Assembly: GCF_040549485.1 (NCBI RefSeq)
Contig: NZ_JBEPTK010000001.1
Span: 248,001-312,000, forward strand
Length of the DNA stretch: 64,000 nt
From: Constrictibacter sp. MBR-5
GTDB lineage: Bacteria > Pseudomonadota > Alphaproteobacteria > JAJUGE01
Direction: 5' to 3'
Shown here: positions 53,088-62,983 of the stretch, piece after piece
How positions within the stretch are numbered: the first letter of the stretch is position 1
Layout: each line of letters begins with the position of its first letter
Position numbers and translations under genes: made by a program
Notes under the pieces: generated by a model
The model's input: the letters and a program-made list of their open reading frames with translations, nothing else
Told to the model about the DNA's origin: nothing
Databases searched by the model: none

Positions 53088-55279
53088 CCCGCCCGCCTCA
53101 GCGCCGCGACGCACGCCTCCGCCTGCTCCGCCGGCACCCCCGCGAGCAGCCCGCCCGCCGTCTGCGGGTCGAACAGCAGCAGGTAGCGCGAGTGTCGCCG
53201 GGCAGTGGCGGGATCGGTCAGGCCGCTCTCCGCCCGCGCATTCGCCGTGTGCAGGGAACTCAGCAGCCCCTGCCCCGCCGTCTCCTCCGCGCCGTCCAGC
53301 ACCGGCAAGGCGTCGAGCCGGAGCGTCGCACCGACGCCGGAGGCCTTGGTCATCTCCAGCAGGTGGCCGAGCAGGCCGAAGCCGGTCACGTCGGTGCAGG
53401 CCGTCGCGCCGTGCGCCTGCAGGATGGCGGCGGCTTCGCGGTTGGGCCGGAGCATCGCGGCGATGGCGGCTTCGATCCAGCGGCGCTTCGCGCGGCCCCG
53501 CATCTCCGCGGCGAACAGGGTGCCGGTGCCGAGCGGCTTGGTCAGGATCAGCGCGTCGCCGGGGCGCAGGCCGGACTTGCGCATCAGGCGGGCCGGGTCG
53601 GCGAGGCCGTTGACGGCGAACCCCAGGGCCATCTCCGCGCCCTCGCCCGTGTGGCCGCCCGCCAGCGTGCAGCCGGCCTCCTCCAGGGTGCGGGCGGCAC
53701 CGGACATGAGCTGGAACAGCTGCTCCTCGACCTGCGCCTCGGGACCGTAGGGCACGGTGACGATCGCCAGGGCCGACTGCGGCTCGGCGCCCATGGCGTA
53801 GACGTCGCCCAGCGCATGGTTGGCGGCGATCCGGCCGAACAGGTAGGGGTCGTCCAGGATGGCGCGGAAATGGTCCACCGTCTGGACCAGCACCTTGCCC
53901 GGCGGCACCGCGATCACCGCCGCATCGTCGGGCGCATCGAGCCCGACCAGCACGTCGTCGCGAACGACCGGCTTCAGCCCACTCAGGGTGCGCGCCAGCA
54001 GGTTGGCACCGACCTTGGCACCGCAGCCGCCGCAGCGCATGGCGGCTTCGGCCAGCATCGCCCGGGCGGCGGCGTCGGCGACGGCGGGCACCGGCGGCTC
54101 CGGCTGTTCCATTGCCGGCAGGGCGGCGAAACGGCGCATGAAGCGGCGGTCGATCCGGTCTTTCCAATGCCAGACCCAGCCGCCCTCCACCGACCAGCCG
54201 TCGCGCAACCAACCGCGCCGGAAGGCCACCGCATGCCGGTCGCCGGTGCCGACGATGCCGAGGAAGGCACGCTGCGGCCGGTAGCGGCGCAGGCCGTGGC
54301 CCTCGAAAGCACGGCGCAGATTGTCGGCCAGCGGCCGGCCCTGGCGGACCGCGAATACGCCGGACTTCGGCCGCGGATGCGCCACCATGGCGGCGATGTC
54401 GCCGACGGCGAAGAGGCGTGCGTCGGAGACGGAGCGCAGGGTCTCGTCGACCTGGACGAAGCCGCGGTCGTCGAGGGCGAGCCCGGTCTCGCGCAGCCAC
54501 GGAGCGGCGGCGGCGGCCGTCACCCAGAGTGCGGCGTCGACCGGATGGGCCGTGCCGTCGTCGGTCGTCACCGCGTCGGCGGCCACTGCGGTAACCGCTC
54601 TGTCGTGAACGGCCACGTCCCGCTCGGCAAGAATTCGGCCGAGCCGTTGCCGCGCACCGGCGGGATGGGTCGGCACGATGCCGCCGGTCCCGGCGAAGAG
54701 CGCGAAGCCGAGCCGGTCCGGGTCGTCGCCCTGCGCCAGCAGCGCGCGCAGGCGGTGGCGCACCGACAGCAGCAGTTCGACCCCGCCGGCACCGCCGCCG
54801 ACTACGGCCACGCGGAACGGCCCGGCGCTCGCCTGCACCCGCGTGACCAGCCCCGCCCATTTCTCGAGGAAGCGGCCGATCGGCTTCACCGGGATGGCGT
54901 GCTCGGCCGCACCGGGCACGCCGAGGTCGGGGGTCGAGCCGATGTCGAGCGAGACGAGGTCGTAGCGTACCGGCGGGCGCCCGGCGCAGAGCACCCGGCC
55001 CGCGGCGCGGTCGAGGCCCACCGCCTCGTCGCGATAGAGCCGCGCGCCGGCGAAGCGGCAGAGGGGCCCCAGGTCGATATGCGCGTCGTCGAAGCCGTAA
55101 TGGCCGGCGATCATGCCGGGCAGCATGCCGGAATAGGGCGTGTGCACCTCGCGGCAGATGACGGTGATCCGCACGCCGGGCAGCGGCTTCATGCCGAAGC
55201 GGCGCAGCACGGCGACATGCGCGTGGCCGCCGCCGACCAGGACGAGATCTTTCAGGACCGGTACGTCAGGTTTCCGCAC
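53027..55279 (-). CDS. FAD/NAD oxidoreductase fused to SelD selenophosphate synthase
   Basis: One frame of 750 residues. Residues 1 to about 385 are a pyridine-nucleotide-disulfide-type oxidoreductase with two dinucleotide loops (LVLVGGGHAHVAVL near 12 and VAVVGGGAGGVELL near 157) and AVGDIAAM near 291. Residues about 412-750 are SelD, which makes selenophosphate from selenide and ATP. Its catalytic pair corresponds to Cys419 and Lys422 in CGGCGAKVGANL; Gly-rich GGHTGEGAEMALGF and DVTGFGLLGH follow. Such fusions occur in other bacteria. The GTG at 55279 has GGAGG at ideal distance. No other selenium gene lies in the window. Confidence 0.92.
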   Translation of the reverse strand: MRKPDVPVLKDLVLVGGGHAHVAVLRRFGMKPLPGVRITVICREVHTPYSGMLPGMIAGHYGFDDAHIDLGPLCRFAGARLYRDEAVGLDRAAGRVLCAGRPPVRYDLVSLDIGSTPDLGVPGAAEHAIPVKPIGRFLEKWAGLVTRVQASAGPFRVAVVGGGAGGVELLLSVRHRLRALLAQGDDPDRLGFALFAGTGGIVPTHPAGARQRLGRILAERDVAVHDRAVTAVAADAVTTDDGTAHPVDAALWVTAAAAAPWLRETGLALDDRGFVQVDETLRSVSDARLFAVGDIAAMVAHPRPKSGVFAVRQGRPLADNLRRAFEGHGLRRYRPQRAFLGIVGTGDRHAVAFRRGWLRDGWSVEGGWVWHWKDRIDRRFMRRFAALPAMEQPEPPVPAVADAAARAMLAEAAMRCGGCGAKVGANLLARTLSGLKPVVRDDVLVGLDAPDDAAVIAVPPGKVLVQTVDHFRAILDDPYLFGRIAANHALGDVYAMGAEPQSALAIVTVPYGPEAQVEEQLFQLMSGAARTLEEAGCTLAGGHTGEGAEMALGFAVNGLADPARLMRKSGLRPGDALILTKPLGTGTLFAAEMRGRAKRRWIEAAIAAMLRPNREAAAILQAHGATACTDVTGFGLLGHLLEMTKASGVGATLRLDALPVLDGAEETAGQGLLSSLHTANARAESGLTDPATARRHSRYLLLFDPQTAGGLLAGVPAEQAEACVAALRRAGYEMTATLGVVGEATGVELT

Positions 55280-55422
55280 GCGCTGCCTCCGACCGCCTCG
55301 ATAGCGGCTGCGGCGGACGGGGGCAATGCGGGTTAGGCTTCGACGGCCGGTGCGCCCGCGCTGGGTTGCCGGGTCTTCGCCCGGCAACGACAATGGAGGT
55401 GACGGGGACGACGGGACGAACC

Positions 55423-56499
55423 ATGCGCGCGATCGGGTTGATGAGCGGCACGTCGATGGACGGCATCGACGTGGCGCTGCTGGAGACGGACGGCGAGCGG
55501 GTGCAGGCGTTCGGGCCGCGCACCACCCTGCCCTACGCGCCCGGCCTGCGCGCCGCACTCGGCGATCTGGTCGGCGACGCGCAGCGCGCCGAGCACGACC
55601 CGGCGGGGGATCTGGTCGCGGCCCTGACCGACGCCCATGCCGACGCGGTGCGGGGCCTGCTGGCCGAGAGCGGCGTGGCGGCGGCGGATGTCGACGTGAT
55701 CGGCTTCCACGGCCATACGGTGCTGCACCGGCCGGAGCGGCGCCTGACGCGCCAGATCGGCGACGGCGCGCGGCTGGCCGCCGCGACCGGCGTCGACGTG
55801 GTCTGCGACCTGCGCGCCGCCGACGTCGCGGCGGGCGGCCAGGGCGCGCCGCTGGCGCCGCTGTTCCACCGGGCGCTGGCGGCCGGACTGGTGCAGCCGC
55901 TGGCCGTGCTGAACCTGGGCGGCGTCGGCAACGTCACCTGGCTCGACGGCGCGCGGGTGGTCGCCTTCGACACCGGCCCGGGCAACGCGCTGATCGACGA
56001 CTGGGTGCGGCGGCACACGGGCGAGGCCTGCGACCGCGACGGCCGGCTCGCGGCGGCCGGCACGGCCCAGGCGCGCCCGCTGCAGCGGCTGCTCGACAAC
56101 GGTTATTTCGGCCGCCCCCCGCCCAAGTCGCTCGACCGCAACGACTTCTCCGGCGACGCCGTCTTCGGCCTGAGCGTCGAGGATGGTGCGGCCACCCTGA
56201 CCGCCTTCACGGTCGCCAGCGTCGCGCGCGCCCTGCGCCACCTGCCCGCCCCGCCGAAGCGCTGGCTGGTCACCGGCGGCGGGCGGCACAACCCGGTCCT
56301 GATGCAGATGCTCGCCGACGACCTCGCCGTCCCGGTCGATCCGGTCGAGGCCGTCGGCTGGGACGGCGACGCGATCGAGGCCCAGGCCTTCGCCTTCCTC
56401 GCCGTCCGCTCCCTGCGCGGCCTGCCGCTCAGCCTGCCGTCGACGACCGGTGTGCCGGCGCCGACGACGGGCGGCGTGCTGCACCGGGCGCCGCGATAG
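55423..56499 (+). CDS. anmK: AnmK anhydro-N-acetylmuramic acid kinase
   Basis: Kinase of 358 residues for recycling 1,6-anhydro-N-acetylmuramic acid from peptidoglycan. The start GLMSGTSMDGIDVALLE, IGFHGHTVLHRPE, VLNLGGVGNVTWL and DTGPGNALIDDW are the conserved ATP- and substrate-site motifs of the ASKHA fold. The ATG at 55423 gives the canonical MRAIGLMSGTS; an ATG at 55393 is less supported. It is divergent from the SelD fusion and convergent with the SDR gene. Confidence 0.93.
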   Translation: MRAIGLMSGTSMDGIDVALLETDGERVQAFGPRTTLPYAPGLRAALGDLVGDAQRAEHDPAGDLVAALTDAHADAVRGLLAESGVAAADVDVIGFHGHTVLHRPERRLTRQIGDGARLAAATGVDVVCDLRAADVAAGGQGAPLAPLFHRALAAGLVQPLAVLNLGGVGNVTWLDGARVVAFDTGPGNALIDDWVRRHTGEACDRDGRLAAAGTAQARPLQRLLDNGYFGRPPPKSLDRNDFSGDAVFGLSVEDGAATLTAFTVASVARALRHLPAPPKRWLVTGGGRHNPVLMQMLADDLAVPVDPVEAVGWDGDAIEAQAFAFLAVRSLRGLPLSLPSTTGVPAPTTGGVLHRAPR

Positions 56500-56507
56500 A
56501 GACCGGA

Positions 56508-57326
56508 TCAGTCGCGAGCGCCGAATTTGCGTCGGCCGCGCCAGGGGCGGGTGTCGGGATAGCCGCTGACCGCCCAGGCGCCGTCGACCAGCAGGCTGGC
56601 GCCCGAGACGTAGGAGGCGTCGTCGCTCGCCAGGTAGAGGGCGGGTCCGGCGATCTCCTCGGGCTGGGCGGCGCGGCCGAGCGGGATGCGCTCCTTGAAG
56701 GCGGCGAGCGCCTGCTCGTTCTCGAAGTGGCGGCGGGTCAGCGGCGTCTGGACGAGGCCGGGCAGGATCGCGTTCACGCGGATGCCGTCCTCGGCCAGTT
56801 CGAGGGCGGCGTTCTTCGTCAGCATCTCGACGCCCGCCTTGGCGCTGGCATAGGCGGCCCCGGCGTGCATCGGCACGTGGGCGTTGAGCGAGGCGATGGT
56901 GACGATCGCGCCCCCGGCCCCGTCGGCGCTGCCCTGGGCTATCATTTGCCGCGCGGCGTGCTTGACGGTGAACATCACGCCCTTCAGGCACAGGTCGACG
57001 GTGAAGTCCCAGTCCTCTTCCGGCATGTCGACGATGTGCGCCGGGCGCGAGGCGCCGGCGACCGCGAAGGCGCAGTGGACGGCGCCGAACCGCTCGGCGC
57101 ACCGCTCGAACAGGTCGGCGACATCCGCCTCGCGCGTGACGTCGGCCTGGAGCGCCAGGACATCGGTGCCCCACTCGTCCTCCAGGGCGCGCAGCCTGTC
57201 GGCATCGAGGTCGCACAGCGCGACCTGGCCGCCCTCCAGCAGGAAGCGGCGCACGATCGCGAGGCCGATACCGGAGGCCCCGCCGGTGACCACGGCGACC
57301 TTCCCGTCGAACCGTCCCGTCATCAT
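56508..57326 (-). CDS. Short-chain dehydrogenase/reductase
   Basis: Classical SDR of 272 residues. The cofactor loop is VVTGGASGIGLAI near residue 12; the aspartate in CDLDADRLR favours NAD; VAGASRPAH sits at the usual NAG position. Catalytic residues are in IASLNAH (Ser) and YASAKAGVEM (Tyr and Lys). The substrate is unknown. GGAGG stands before the start. It follows the zinc alcohol dehydrogenase gene on the same strand by 67 bp and could act on the same substrates. Confidence 0.88.
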   Translation of the reverse strand: MMTGRFDGKVAVVTGGASGIGLAIVRRFLLEGGQVALCDLDADRLRALEDEWGTDVLALQADVTREADVADLFERCAERFGAVHCAFAVAGASRPAHIVDMPEEDWDFTVDLCLKGVMFTVKHAARQMIAQGSADGAGGAIVTIASLNAHVPMHAGAAYASAKAGVEMLTKNAALELAEDGIRVNAILPGLVQTPLTRRHFENEQALAAFKERIPLGRAAQPEEIAGPALYLASDDASYVSGASLLVDGAWAVSGYPDTRPWRGRRKFGARD

Positions 57327-57393
57327 CTACCTGCCTCCTCCGCTGTGTCGCCGCGATCCCGTCTGGTCGCGATCTTCTCTGCTCGCGCGCTTC

Positions 57394-58443
57394 TCAGGCC
57401 GGCAGCGCCGGGTCGATCAGCACCTTCAGATGGTCGTTGGGCGTGCGCAGCTCCTCGAAGACGCGCGGCAGGTCGGCGAAGCCGATGACCGACGAGACGA
57501 GGCTGGCGCCGTCGATGCGGCCGGCGCGCATATGGCCGACCACGCGGTCGAAATCCTCGGCCGTGTAGGCCAGGACCCAGCGCACCGCGAGTTCCTTCTT
57601 CAGCGCGGCGCGCGGGATCATCCGGTCCTCGGTCATGCAGACGCCGACCACCACCACGCGGCCGCGCGGGCCCGACAGCTCGATGCACTGCTGCAGCAGG
57701 CCGGACTTGCCGACGCAGTCGAAGATCACGTCCGGCCCGCGGCCGGCAGCGGCGGCGAACTGTCTCGCGAGGTCGCCGGCGGCTGGGTCGAGCACCGGGT
57801 CGACGCCGGCACCCGCGGCGCGCCGGCGGCGTCCGGCGGCAGGCTCGCTGATGGCGACATGGGCGGCACCGTCGAGCCGCGCCATGATCGCGACGGCGAC
57901 GCCGATCGGCCCGGCGCCGAGGACCAGGACCCGGCTACCCTCGACCGGTCCGGCCGCCGCGACCGCGTGCGCGCCCACGGCGAGTGGCTCCAGCAGGGCG
58001 CCGTCGCGCAGCGAGACGCCGTCCGGCAGGCGGATCGCCTGCGCGGCGCGCACCGTCGCATATTCGGCATAGCCGCCCGGCGCCGGGCCGAACAGGCCGG
58101 TGAAGCGGCTGTTCGGGCAGAGGGCGCCCAGGCCGTCGCGGCATACGCCCTCCGACGCGCAGTCGTCGCAGGCGCGGATCGGGTTGACCGCGATCCGGTC
58201 GCCGGCGCGGAAGTCCGCCGAGCCCGACGCGACCACCTCGCCGGAGAATTCGTGGCCGAGGGTGGCGCCGAGGGCGAGGCCGTAGCTCTCGGTGTCGGTC
58301 GCGTGGAGGTCGGAGCCGCAGATGCCGCAATAGGCGACCTTCAGCAGCAGCTCGCCGGGCCCGGCTTCCGGCATGTCCCGCGCGGCGATCGCGAGCGGTT
58401 TGCCGACGCCCCGGAAGACCGCCGCCCTCATCTCTCGCGCCAT
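57394..58443 (-). CDS. Zinc-dependent alcohol dehydrogenase family protein
   Basis: MDR-family zinc dehydrogenase of 349 residues. The catalytic zinc ligands lie in YCGICGSDLHATD and GHEFSGEVV; structural cysteines lie in the ACDDCASEGVCRDGLGALC region; the NAD loop is LVLGAGPIGVAVA. Relatives include 2,3-butanediol and sorbitol dehydrogenases. GGAGGGAGG precedes the ATG. With the neighbouring SDR, mmsA and aminotransferase genes it makes a plausible catabolic block. Confidence 0.87.
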   Translation of the reverse strand: MAREMRAAVFRGVGKPLAIAARDMPEAGPGELLLKVAYCGICGSDLHATDTESYGLALGATLGHEFSGEVVASGSADFRAGDRIAVNPIRACDDCASEGVCRDGLGALCPNSRFTGLFGPAPGGYAEYATVRAAQAIRLPDGVSLRDGALLEPLAVGAHAVAAAGPVEGSRVLVLGAGPIGVAVAIMARLDGAAHVAISEPAAGRRRRAAGAGVDPVLDPAAGDLARQFAAAAGRGPDVIFDCVGKSGLLQQCIELSGPRGRVVVVGVCMTEDRMIPRAALKKELAVRWVLAYTAEDFDRVVGHMRAGRIDGASLVSSVIGFADLPRVFEELRTPNDHLKVLIDPALPA

Positions 58444-58502
58444 CCGTCCTCCCTCCGCCGGCTGTCCAGGATCTCCGTCCTGCGTACCCGTGCGGAATGT
58501 CC

Positions 58503-59999
<1,497 letters not shown>

Positions 60000-60050
60000 C
60001 GGAACCTCTGCGGCTAGACGTGTTCTTGTTCGTTGAGCGTAGGGACCGGA

Positions 60051-60169
60051 ACGCCCCGCCCTTCGAGACTGGCCTTCGGCCCTCCTCAGGACGAGGCGTT
60101 CCTATTGGTGCATTCCGGAACCCCGTGCTGAGGAGCCGCCGAAGGCGGCGTCTCGAAGCACGAGGGGTG
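60051..60169. repeat. Palindromic repeat C between mmsA and the aminotransferase gene
   Basis: Right half 60122-60168 folds on itself: CCCCGTGCTGAGGAGC, a GCCGAAGGC hairpin core and a matching GCACGAGGGG arm. The left half (60051-60098) holds the mirror elements CCCTTCGAGAC and CCTCAGGACGAGG. Closely similar elements (GAGACGCCGCC with CTGAGGAGC) are frequent in alphaproteobacterial genomes. Confidence 0.75.
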
Positions 60170-60174
60170 ACAGC

Positions 60175-61566
60175 TCAAGCGACCTTGGCGAGCTTCTTCT
60201 GGTCGACCATGGCGGCGGTGTCGTCGAGGGCCTTGCCGAAGCGGCTCAGCATCTCGTCGATCTCGGCCGCGGTGATGATCAGCGGCGGGCAGAAGGCGAG
60301 GCTGTCGCCCATGCCGCGGGTGATCAGGCCGTGCTCCTGCGCCCGGTCCTGGCAGAAGGCGCCGATGCCGTCCTTCGGGTCGAACGACTCGTGCGTCGCC
60401 TTGTCCTTGACCAGTTCGATCGCGCCGATCAGGCCGATGCCGCGTACCTCGCCGACCAGCGGATGGCCGGCGAACTTGCGCATGCCGTCCTGCAGGCGGC
60501 CGGAGATCGAGGCGATGTGGCCGAGGATGTCGCGCTCCTCGTAGATCTTCAGCGTCTCCAGCGCCACCGCCGCGGCGGCCGGATGGCCGCTGTAGGTGAA
60601 GCCGTGGCCGAGTACGCCGACCTCGCCCGACTGTTTGGAGATGCCGTCGAACACCTCCTGGCTCATCATCACGCCGGAAATCGGCAGGTAGGCCGACGAG
60701 AGCGCCTTCGCGACCGTCATGAAGTCCGGCTTCAGGTCGTAGGTCTCGGTGGCGAACATCTTGCCCGTCCGGCCGAAGCCGCAGATCACCTCGTCGGCGA
60801 CGAAGAGCACGTCGTACTTCTTCAGGACCGCCTGGACCTTCTCGAAATAGGTCTTCGGCGGGGTGATGACGCCGCCGGCACCCATGATCGGCTCGGCGAA
60901 AAAGGCGGCGACCGTGTCCGGCCCCTCCTCCAGGATCATCTTCTCCAGGCTGTCCGCCATGCGCGTGGCGAACTCTTCCTCGCTCTCGCCGTCCTTGCCG
61001 AAGCGGTAATAGTGCGGGCAGTCGGTGTGGAGGATGCCCGGCATCGGCAGGTCGAAGGCCTTGTGCATGTGCGGCAGGCCGGAGAGGCTGGCCGCGGCCA
61101 GCGTCGTGCCGTGATAGCCCTTGATCCGCGCGATGACCTTCTTCTTCTGCGGCCGGCCGAGCGCGTTGTTGTAGTACCAGATCAGCTTCAGGATCGTGTC
61201 GTTCGCCTCGGAACCCGAATTGGCGAAGAAGACCTTCGACATGCCTGCGGGCGCGATCGACAGCAGCTTCTCGGCGAGGTCGATGCCGACATGGTGCCCC
61301 ATGCCGCGGAACTGGTGATAGTAGGGCAGCTGGCGCATCTGGCGCGCGGCGGCCTCGACCAGCCGCTCCTCGCCGAAACCGAGCGAGGTGCACCAGAGGC
61401 CGGCGAGGCCCTCGATATATTCCTTGCCGGTGTCGTCGTAGACGTAGATGCCCTTGCCGCCGGTCACCACGGTCGGCTCGATCTCCAGATGACGCTTCAG
61501 GTTCGTCATCGGGTGCATCAGGTATGCCTTGTCGCGGCTCGCCGCGGAATTGCCTGCCGTATCCAC
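60175..61566 (-). CDS. Class-III PLP aminotransferase (omega-amino acid type)
   Basis: Fold-type I aminotransferase of 463 residues, usually acting on beta-alanine, taurine, polyamines or similar omega-amines with pyruvate as acceptor. Visible landmarks are FFANSGSEANDT, KGYHGTTLAAASLSG, VADEVICGFGRTGKM and the lysine in TVAKALSSAYLPISG. The GTG at 61566 has GGGGAG 8 nt upstream; a TTG at 61572 is too close to it. Its product could feed the neighbouring MmsA enzyme. Confidence 0.9.
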   Translation of the reverse strand: MDTAGNSAASRDKAYLMHPMTNLKRHLEIEPTVVTGGKGIYVYDDTGKEYIEGLAGLWCTSLGFGEERLVEAAARQMRQLPYYHQFRGMGHHVGIDLAEKLLSIAPAGMSKVFFANSGSEANDTILKLIWYYNNALGRPQKKKVIARIKGYHGTTLAAASLSGLPHMHKAFDLPMPGILHTDCPHYYRFGKDGESEEEFATRMADSLEKMILEEGPDTVAAFFAEPIMGAGGVITPPKTYFEKVQAVLKKYDVLFVADEVICGFGRTGKMFATETYDLKPDFMTVAKALSSAYLPISGVMMSQEVFDGISKQSGEVGVLGHGFTYSGHPAAAAVALETLKIYEERDILGHIASISGRLQDGMRKFAGHPLVGEVRGIGLIGAIELVKDKATHESFDPKDGIGAFCQDRAQEHGLITRGMGDSLAFCPPLIITAAEIDEMLSRFGKALDDTAAMVDQKKLAKVA

Positions 61567-61613
61567 CGCCAATACTCCCCTGCCGTACCGCTGAAGCAGG
61601 GACTGTATACCCT

Positions 61614-62573
61614 TCAGGCGGAGGCCGGCAAACGCGTCGTCTCGTCGGTCACGGCGCGCTCCAGCTGCGACGCGGTCAGGCCGCGGACGAGCCGCAGGTC
61701 GACCCGGCGCAGGTCGGCGCCGTCGAGATGCGCGCCGTGCAGGTTGACGTCGTGCAGGTCGGCCTCGGCCAGCACCGCGCCGGTCAGGATCGCACCCTCC
61801 AGGTCGACGCCCGAGAACTCAGCGCCGCGCAGGTTGGCACCGGCGAGATCGACGTTCCTCATGCTGGCGCCGATGCAGACCGCCCGGCCGAAATCGGCGC
61901 CGGTGCACTTGGCGCCGTCGAGCCGCGCCTGATACAGGCGCGCCGCCTCGAGCCGCGCGTCCTTCAGGACGGCACGCGTCAGGTCGGCGCGGCGCAGATT
62001 GGTGCGCCGGAGGTCGGCGCCCGTCAGGTCGGCGCCGATCAGGCTCGCCTTCTCGAAGTCGCCGCCGACGAAATAGACCTGCGTGAGGCGCGCGCCGTCG
62101 AGGATCACCTTGGCGAAGCAGGCGGCTTCCATATTGGCCTTATGCAGGTCGGCGCCACCCATCTGCGCCTTGCGGCAGTTGGCCTCCTCCAGGTCGGCCT
62201 TGCGCAGACAGGCGCCGGACAGGTCGGCCTTCTCCAGGTTCGCGCAGATCAGCACGGCCTTGGACAGGTTGGCCTTGCGCAGGAGGGCCCCGTCCAGATC
62301 CGCCCTGAAGAAATAGGTGTGGGAGAGCCGCGCATCGCACAGGTCAACCTGGGCTGCGATGGCGCGGCTCAGATTGGCCCAGCGGAGGTCGGCCCCCGGA
62401 AGCTGGACACCGCGGAGATCCAGCCCCCGGAGCTGCACCGGTCCTGGCGGCGGCGTCCCGGTTGCCGACAGCGCTAGAAGCCAGGCGCGATGCTTGTCGA
62501 CCGCTGCCGCGAGGTCAGCGGCACTGATCGCCTGGGGCGGCGTGCGAGCGGTCCCGGTAACGACGATGGCCAT
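61614..62573 (-). CDS. Pentapeptide-repeat protein
   Basis: A 319-residue protein with a short helical N-terminal region (about 1-50) and then a long run of A(D/N)LxX pentapeptides up to about residue 295, predicted to form a right-handed quadrilateral beta-helix. Examples are ADLRWANLSRA and GADLTGADLRRTNL. Some pentapeptide proteins mimic DNA and guard gyrase, but no evidence selects that role here. The ATG at 62573 has GGAGG upstream. There is no signal peptide. Confidence 0.85.
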   Translation of the reverse strand: MAIVVTGTARTPPQAISAADLAAAVDKHRAWLLALSATGTPPPGPVQLRGLDLRGVQLPGADLRWANLSRAIAAQVDLCDARLSHTYFFRADLDGALLRKANLSKAVLICANLEKADLSGACLRKADLEEANCRKAQMGGADLHKANMEAACFAKVILDGARLTQVYFVGGDFEKASLIGADLTGADLRRTNLRRADLTRAVLKDARLEAARLYQARLDGAKCTGADFGRAVCIGASMRNVDLAGANLRGAEFSGVDLEGAILTGAVLAEADLHDVNLHGAHLDGADLRRVDLRLVRGLTASQLERAVTDETTRLPASA

Positions 62574-62686
62574 GGCTGCCTCCGTAGCGGACGGCTCCCG
62601 CATCGGCGCGGGTGGCGCATCGTTATCCCAACGTCGCCGCCCGCGTCCACCCCGAGAAGGGACGCGGGCGTGATGTCGGCTACAAC

Positions 62687-62875
62687 TCAGCCGGTGAACT
62701 GCATGATCGCGAGCGTGATACCGACCGAGAACGTGACGATGATGGCGATCACGGCGGCACCGCCGGCCATCTCGCTGTTTGCGAGCACGGGCTTCGCCAC
62801 GCCGTTGCGGGCGCGCGCCCAGTTCAGGAGATAGAAGCTCGCGACGATGAAGACGATCCCGAGGACGAGATACAT
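62687..62875 (-). CDS. Two-helix small membrane protein, 62 residues
   Basis: A small protein with two hydrophobic segments: LVLGIVFIVASFYLL at residues 3-17 and GGAAVIAIIVTFSVGITLAIM at about 40-59, joined by a basic loop (ARARNGVAKP). I do not recognise a family. It follows the TRAP permease gene by 108 bp on the same strand, across a hairpin, so it may belong to that operon as a small partner. The ATG at 62875 gives the clean hydrophobic start; its ribosome site is weak. Confidence 0.6.
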   Translation of the reverse strand: MYLVLGIVFIVASFYLLNWARARNGVAKPVLANSEMAGGAAVIAIIVTFSVGITLAIMQFTG

Positions 62876-62940
62876 TGGAGCGCCTGCGTGTCCGGTTGAT
62901 GATGAGTGCGGGGAAACGTGTGTTTCTTGATCACGGCGGG

Positions 62941-62971
62941 GCCCCGGGGCCGGCAAGGCCGGCCTCGGGGC
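62941..62971 (-). terminator. G+C-rich hairpin between the TRAP permease and small membrane genes
   Basis: GCCCCGGGGCCGG (62941-62953) pairs with the complementary arm ending at 62971 around a CAA-centred loop. No T-run follows on the minus strand, so it may slow polymerase or protect the 3' end of the permease mRNA rather than stop transcription fully. Confidence 0.45.
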
Positions 62972-62983
62972 TTCCCTCGTGCG

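Noticed and set aside
54015-54030. Possible selenocysteine codon at the SelD active site.
   Set aside because: The catalytic position is an ordinary Cys codon (Cys419), and no in-frame TGA interrupts the gene.
55333-57216. A 627-codon open frame opposite anmK and part of the SDR gene.
   Set aside because: It is antisense to anmK, whose kinase motifs are complete, and its protein is an Arg/Ala-rich shadow.
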